Positions 6,520-9,024 of a stretch of DNA of 9,024 nt are shown piece after piece. The stretch spans positions 1 to 9,024 of the forward strand of contig CASEKF010000010.1 in the NCBI GenBank assembly GCA_949288455.1, written 5' to 3'. The notes beneath the pieces are model-generated. The model had not been told where the DNA came from. It saw nothing but the letters and a program-made list of their open reading frames with translations, and made no database searches. Origin of the DNA: an uncultured bacterium. Lineage in GTDB: Bacteria > Vulcanimicrobiota > CADAWZ01. The translations under genes and the position numbers were made by a program. The stretch's first letter is position 1; every line of letters starts with the position of its first letter.

Positions 6520-7935
6520 TTAAAATCTAAAATATATAAATGGATTATATGTTCCGCTGATTAATTTTAACAGACACCATATGAATATAAAGATATATCC
6601 GAATACCGCCGCTATATTAATAATATTGTCGTTAATTTTTGTTTTTAATTTAGATAAAAGATTATTTTTAAATTCATTGAAGAAACCGCAGCATATTATT
6701 CCCAGAACGAACGATATCCAAGTATGTATGTTTACGCATTCTCCAAAACTATACACGACTTCCGAATTTCCGATGAACATAGCTTTAAAATAATTTAAAG
6801 CGTCCGGAAGCGAGTTTGATCTGAAAATAACAAATCCTGTGACTATTACGAATAGACAATAAAAATGGTTGAAAAATTTGAGCTTATTGTTCTCTATAAT
6901 TTTTCCTAGAAAAAGTCTCTCTATAATTATAAAGAATCCATGAAAAGCTCCCCATAATATAAACGTAAATCCCGCTCCGTGCCATATTCCGGTTAAAAGG
7001 AATACGATCCATAGATTTACGTACGTTCTTATATTTCCTTTTCTATTTCCGCCTAAAGGAATATAAACGTATTCCTTAAACCAAGTCGAAAGGGAAATGT
7101 GCCATCTTCTCCAGTATTCCCTAATAGATTGAGATATATAAGGGATATTGAAGTTTTCCATAAAGTCGAAGCCGAACATTTTTCCCAAACCTATAGCCAT
7201 ATCGGAATAACCTGAAAAATCATAATATATTTGTAAGGTATAGCAAATTATTCCAGCCCAGGCTAGAGGAGCGGATATCTCCGTAGGATTCGCCTGGAAC
7301 GCCTTGTCGGCCGCTATCGCTAAAGTATTTGCGATTATTACTTTTTTCCCGAGTCCTAAAATGAAGCGGCGTATTCCTTCGGCAAATTTTTCAGCTTTTT
7401 CTTCTCTTTTGTCTAATTGTTGTTCAATATCCTTATATTTTACGATAGGCCCGGCTACTAACTGAGGAAATAGCGAGATATAGAGAGCTAGTTTTACGAA
7501 ATTTTTCTGAAGTTTAATTTTTTTATAGTAAAGGTCTATAATATAAGAAATCGATTGGAAAGTATAGAATGAAATTCCAATTGGGAGAGCGACATGTTTA
7601 AATACGAAGGCTTGTTTTCCCGCTATCATATTTAATGCTTCAATAAGAAAATTGAAATATTTGAAATATCCTAATAAACATAGATTTCCTATAAGAGTCA
7701 GAGCCAGTATTAGTTTCCTTGTTTTGCCGTCGTATTTATCCATCCATATAGATAGACAATAGTTAAATACGATAGAAGAACAAAGTACGATAATATAACT
7801 TGGCTCGCCCCAGAAATAAAATAAAAGACTGGCGAAAAGGAGAAATCCGTTTTTATACTTTGTGTCAATAATATAATAGATAAATAGAACTATGGGCAGA
7901 AAACACCATAGAAATACCATTGAGCTGAAAACCAT
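6520..7935 (-). CDS. MBOAT family membrane O-acyltransferase (AlgI/PatA/DltB-like), complete copy
   Basis: The complete 471-residue polytopic membrane protein has the length and motifs of AlgI-type MBOATs. It opens with MVFSSMVFLWCFLP, typical of the family. It also has FYTFQSISYIIDLYY (123-137), FPQLVAGPI (156-164), DFSGYSDMAIGLG (239-251), WRRWHISLSTWFKEYVYIPL (275-294) and WHGAG (318-322), in which H319 corresponds to the catalytic His of the family. AlgI-type proteins take an acyl group, usually acetyl, from a cytoplasmic donor and pass it across the membrane to a partner SGNH enzyme. AAAGGA (7944-7949) lies 8 nt before the ATG; an internal ATG at residue 6 has no such site. It is a tandem duplicate of the gene to the right, with no indels over the shared 330 residues. 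Its segment at 367-380 (GFVIFRSNSLPDAL) departs from the usual GWVFFRA form seen in the other copy. Donor and acceptor are inferred. Confidence 0.93.
   Translation of the reverse strand: MVFSSMVFLWCFLPIVLFIYYIIDTKYKNGFLLFASLLFYFWGEPSYIIVLCSSIVFNYCLSIWMDKYDGKTRKLILALTLIGNLCLLGYFKYFNFLIEALNMIAGKQAFVFKHVALPIGISFYTFQSISYIIDLYYKKIKLQKNFVKLALYISLFPQLVAGPIVKYKDIEQQLDKREEKAEKFAEGIRRFILGLGKKVIIANTLAIAADKAFQANPTEISAPLAWAGIICYTLQIYYDFSGYSDMAIGLGKMFGFDFMENFNIPYISQSIREYWRRWHISLSTWFKEYVYIPLGGNRKGNIRTYVNLWIVFLLTGIWHGAGFTFILWGAFHGFFIIIERLFLGKIIENNKLKFFNHFYCLFVIVTGFVIFRSNSLPDALNYFKAMFIGNSEVVYSFGECVNIHTWISFVLGIICCGFFNEFKNNLLSKLKTKINDNIINIAAVFGYIFIFIWCLLKLISGTYNPFIYFRF
6974..7056 (-). repeat. 83-nt block identical to 8486-8568 (MBOAT core)
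   Basis: All 83 bases match the second MBOAT copy at a constant offset of 1512 nt. The block encodes about residues 294-321, including the catalytic-type His319. Flanking sequence has many synonymous differences, so this block looks recently homogenised. Confidence 0.9.
7394..7512 (-). repeat. 119-nt block identical to 8906-9024 (MBOAT)
   Basis: All 119 bases match the second MBOAT copy at the same 1512-nt offset, encoding residues 142-181 of the complete copy. The right boundary cannot be set because the window ends, so the true repeat may be longer. Confidence 0.9.
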
Positions 7936-8031
7936 AGCTTAGTTCCTTTAGATTGTTTATAATTTTATTTTTATTCAATAAACATTGAAAATTTTTACAA
8001 ATGACTCTAGTGTTATCTCCAGCTTTGGATT
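7936..8031 (-). other. intergenic region between the two MBOAT genes
   Basis: This 96-nt AT-rich spacer carries the ribosome binding site AAAGGA (7944-7949) for the downstream MBOAT gene. It also has a 6-bp inverted repeat, TTCAAT (7974-7979) and ATTGAA (7984-7989), with a 4-nt loop. Read on the minus strand the hairpin is followed by an A-rich rather than T-rich tract, so it is not a convincing terminator. It could stabilise or process the mRNA between the copies. AT-rich -10-like hexamers are present, but no promoter can be claimed. Confidence 0.4.
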
Positions 8032-9024
8032 TTAAAATCTAAAATATATGAATGGATTGTATGTTCCGCTGATTAATTTCAAAATGCACCATACGAGTAT
8101 TAACATATATCCTATGCAGGACGCTATATTTAAAATATCGCTGTTTACGATTTTTTTAAGTTTGTCTAAAATTGTATTTTTATATTCGCTTAAAAAGCCG
8201 CAGCAGAGTATTCCAAGAATACAAGTAAGTATAATTCTCGTATTTATGACTTCTCCAAAGCTGTAAATAACGTCGGAGTTGCCAATAAACATAGCTTTCA
8301 GGTAACCAAAGCCCGAGCTTATAGTTTCTGCGCGGAAAAATACCCAGCCTATCATAAAGACTAAGATACAGTATATATGATTCAAAAATTTTATTTTATT
8401 ATTCTCAAGAGCTTTCCCAAGAAAAACTCTTTCGATCACGATAAAAAAACCATGGTAAATTCCCCAAAATATAAACGTTAGCCCGGCTCCGTGCCATATT
8501 CCGGTTAAAAGGAATACGATCCATAGATTTACGTACGTTCTTATATTTCCTTTTCTATTTCCGCCTAAGGGTATATAGACGTATTCTTTAAACCAAGTTG
8601 AGAGAGATATATGCCACCTTCTCCAAAATTCTCTTATAGATTGAGAAATATAAGGGATATTGAAGTTCTCCATAAAGTCAAATCCGAACATTTTACCAAG
8701 ACCTATGGCCATATCCGAATATCCTGAAAAATCATAGTAGATTTGAAGGGCGTAACATACTGCTCCTGCCCAGGCTAAAGAAGACGAAATTTCGGAAGGA
8801 TTTGCGTTGAACGCTTGATCCGCCGCCGTAGCTAAGGTATTTGCTATAATAACTTTTTTACCAAGTCCCAAAATAAAGCGCCTTACGCCTTCTTCAAACT
8901 TTTCGGCTTTTTCTTCTCTTTTGTCTAATTGTTGTTCAATATCCTTATATTTTACGATAGGCCCGGCTACTAACTGAGGAAATAGCGAGATATAGAGAGC
9001 TAGTTTTACGAAATTTTTCTGAAG
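8032..9024 (-). CDS. MBOAT family membrane O-acyltransferase (AlgI/PatA/DltB-like), 5' end beyond the window
   Basis: The open frame runs without a stop to the last base of the window, where it encodes LQKNFVK, equivalent to residue 142 of the downstream paralogue. The visible part is 330 residues. An ATG at 8871 falls inside a conserved block (GLGKKV) and is not a real start; by colinearity the true start should be near 9447, outside the window. Visible motifs are FPQLVAGPI, DFSGYSDMAIGLG, the WRRWHISLSTW block and the catalytic-type WHGAG. The C-terminal third retains the canonical GWVFFRA segment and differs from the other copy at many positions, while the core is almost the same. It probably supplies acyl groups across the membrane, with the same or a different partner among the four SGNH-like proteins downstream. 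The operon promoter must lie further right. Confidence 0.9.
   Translation of the reverse strand, partial: LQKNFVKLALYISLFPQLVAGPIVKYKDIEQQLDKREEKAEKFEEGVRRFILGLGKKVIIANTLATAADQAFNANPSEISSSLAWAGAVCYALQIYYDFSGYSDMAIGLGKMFGFDFMENFNIPYISQSIREFWRRWHISLSTWFKEYVYIPLGGNRKGNIRTYVNLWIVFLLTGIWHGAGLTFIFWGIYHGFFIVIERVFLGKALENNKIKFLNHIYCILVFMIGWVFFRAETISSGFGYLKAMFIGNSDVIYSFGEVINTRIILTCILGILCCGFLSEYKNTILDKLKKIVNSDILNIASCIGYMLILVWCILKLISGTYNPFIYFRF
8486..8568 (-). repeat. 83-nt block identical to 6974-7056
   Basis: This is the partner of the block in the complete MBOAT gene, in direct orientation. It lies inside coding sequence and is bounded by mismatches on both sides, at 8485 and 8569. Confidence 0.9.
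8906..9024 (-). repeat. 119-nt block identical to 7394-7512, cut by the window edge
   Basis: This is the partner of the block in the complete MBOAT gene, in direct orientation and inside coding sequence. Identity starts at 8906 after a mismatch at 8905 and continues to the last base given. Confidence 0.9.

Noticed and set aside
7974-7989. Hairpin between the MBOAT genes as a terminator for the leftward operon
   Set aside because: The stem is 6 bp with mostly A-T pairs and, in the direction of transcription, is followed by an A-rich tract instead of a T run.
6581-8266. Plus-strand open frames at 6581-6793 and 8048-8266
   Set aside because: Both are antisense to the same C-terminal region of the two MBOAT copies. 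Their presence in both places follows from the duplication, not from a conserved gene.
8032-8871. A complete 279-residue MBOAT gene starting at the ATG at 8871
   Set aside because: The frame stays open upstream to the window edge and keeps matching the other MBOAT copy residue for residue. The ATG is in the middle of a conserved block, so the gene is longer and only cut by the window.

Overview
The window is AT-rich DNA that looks like a low-GC Gram-positive (Firmicutes, probably Clostridia-like) chromosome. The 5S rRNA has a Firmicutes-style loop C, there is an extended -10 promoter, and strong AAAGGAG-type ribosome binding sites precede several genes. The gene families are also common there. 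This placement is an inference; nothing in the window fixes the species.

Layout, left to right. A 5S rRNA gene (about 1-117, + strand) ends an rRNA operon and is followed at once by a Rho-independent terminator. A TGnTATAAT promoter (192-200) then drives a two-gene + strand operon: a DUF2156 / LPG-synthase-C-like protein (247-1158) and a GNAT acetyltransferase (1155-1982), joined by an ATGA overlap. This operon meets the next one tail to tail, and the two stop codons share the bases TTAA at 1979-1982.

Everything from 1979 to the right edge is one leftward operon that enters the window already in progress. In transcription order it holds two tandem MBOAT (AlgI/DltB/PatA-type) membrane O-acyltransferases (8032 to beyond 9024, 5'-truncated by the window; and 6520-7935). 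Four tandem paralogous membrane-anchored SGNH-like proteins of the AlgJ/AlgX/DHHW type follow (5387-6505, 4278-5390, 3082-4197, 1979-3085). Each of the four has an N-terminal membrane segment, a CPNKEN..EYMP block, a D-x-H-W motif and a late [RH]-D-S-F motif. In characterised relatives (AlgI with AlgJ/AlgX for alginate; PatA/PatB for wall polymers) the MBOAT protein moves an acetyl group across the membrane and the SGNH protein places it on a sugar outside. The best inference is therefore a cell-surface glycan O-acetylation (or other acylation) locus.

The most notable point is the expansion to at least two MBOATs and four SGNH-like partners in one operon, apparently by serial tandem duplication. 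The two MBOAT copies are colinear at a constant 1512-nt offset. They contain two blocks of perfect nucleotide identity (83 and at least 119 nt) within otherwise diverged sequence, which points to recent gene conversion over the catalytic core. No mobile element, CRISPR array, tRNA or other RNA gene was seen.
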